Source: JBBDMC01 sp963775235
GTDB taxonomy: Bacteria; Pseudomonadota; Alphaproteobacteria; Rhizobiales; Kaistiaceae
Reading direction: 5' to 3'
DNA: 64,000 nt
NCBI GenBank assembly: GCA_963775235.1
Contig: CAVZHY010000007.1
Location: 434,001-498,000, forward strand
Below the pieces are notes generated by a model, which had not been told where the DNA came from, ran no database searches, and worked only from the letters and a program-made list of their open reading frames with translations. Of this stretch, positions 63,820 to 64,000 are shown in pieces. How positions within the stretch are numbered: position 1 is the first letter of the stretch; each line of letters starts with the position of its first letter. The translations under genes were made by a program, and so were the position numbers.

Positions 63820-64000
63820 ATGCGCGTGCTGGTGTGCTGGGGCTCGAAGCGCGGCGGCACCGAGGGCATCGCCGAAATCATCGGCGAGTTGCTGGAGAGC
63901 GAGGGGATCGATACGGTCGTCACGTCGGCGGCCAAGGCGCGGGGGCTCGACGGTTATGACGCGGCGATCGTCGGCGGGGCGCTCTACGCCAACCGCTGGC
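63820..64000 (+). CDS. Flavodoxin-domain protein, N-terminal part (window edge)
   Basis: The frame begins at the ATG at 63820 and runs off the window after 60 codons. The visible sequence, MRVLVCWGSKRGGTEGIAEI then DAAIVGGALYANRW, is the FMN-binding start of a flavodoxin-like domain of the type found in menaquinone-dependent protoporphyrinogen oxidase. The remainder is outside, so the family can not be fixed. Confidence 0.72.
   Translation, partial: MRVLVCWGSKRGGTEGIAEIIGELLESEGIDTVVTSAAKARGLDGYDAAIVGGALYANRW

Noticed and set aside
1..64000. tRNA or rRNA genes
   Set aside because: I looked for cloverleaf-like arms and conserved T-loop sequence and found none convincing; this is by eye only and a covariance search would be needed to be sure.
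1..64000. Insertion sequences or integrases
   Set aside because: No transposase or integrase motifs and no terminal repeats were seen, so no mobile element boundary can be drawn for the catabolic island.

Overview
The window looks like a chromosomal segment of a GC-rich (roughly mid-60s percent by eye) alphaproteobacterium, most likely Hyphomicrobiales or a close relative. The grounds are gene content and order: a moxR/DUF58/DUF4159/amidotransferase-like operon next to a CoA-type Nudix gene, a DUF6111 gene and a CCA-transferase gene; hemF, trmL, an ABC exporter and petABC together; and a class III adenylate cyclase with a TolB-like/TPR tail. This placement is inference from family knowledge; no search was run.

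Positions 1-27,100 form a catabolic island for an unidentified aromatic acid. It holds the end of a ligK-type aldolase gene, ligJ, an MFS permease, two 4,5-dihydroxyphthalate-decarboxylase-like genes (one frameshifted), an AroE-like dehydrogenase and two class II aldolase-fold genes. It also has a complete three-component Rieske oxygenase set (2Fe-2S/FAD reductase, Rieske ferredoxin, phthalate-dioxygenase-type oxygenase) and an IclR regulator. A second block encodes a 6-phosphogluconate-dehydrogenase-like oxidoreductase, a ThDP enzyme, an ornithine-cyclodeaminase-like protein and RidA. Uptake is covered by a TctABC system and an EamA permease. No classical ring-cleavage dioxygenase is visible, but there are five cupin genes: one bicupin and two paralogous cupin pairs arranged divergently. 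The oddest part is an orphan EutA-like ATPase with His-rich ends, a small protein with a His-rich tail, and a permease split into two similar half-size genes, all without any ethanolamine ammonia-lyase. Three of the island's intergenic regions carry a 17-bp element of the form GTTCC-N7-GGAAC, a candidate IclR-family operator.

Positions 27,100-39,450 carry mixed accessory and housekeeping genes: universal stress protein, TerC-like protein, MsrQ, metallophosphoesterase, acetyltransferases, Nudix hydrolase, alpha/beta hydrolase, DUF1801 and small membrane or secreted proteins. They are separated by short palindromic and tandem repeats.

Positions 39,450-64,000 are core genome: the moxR operon (minus strand), CoA-type Nudix, DUF6111, adenylate cyclase, CCA transferase, HemF, TrmL, an ABC exporter, the cytochrome bc1 operon petABC with a strong terminator, a sulfotransferase, a GST, a P4-type acid phosphatase, two MaoC-like genes, a pectinacetylesterase-like protein, YchF and the start of a flavodoxin-domain gene.

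The reader should know that the sequence is damaged. Genes at about 39.4-46.2 kb and 51.6-57.6 kb, and a few elsewhere, are broken by many single-base indels, mostly insertions. They interrupt conserved genes such as cytochrome b, cytochrome c1, the Rieske protein, MoxR and YchF. In nearly every case I could read, removing one base restores the family motif, so I treat these as sequence or assembly errors and give full gene spans across the breaks.
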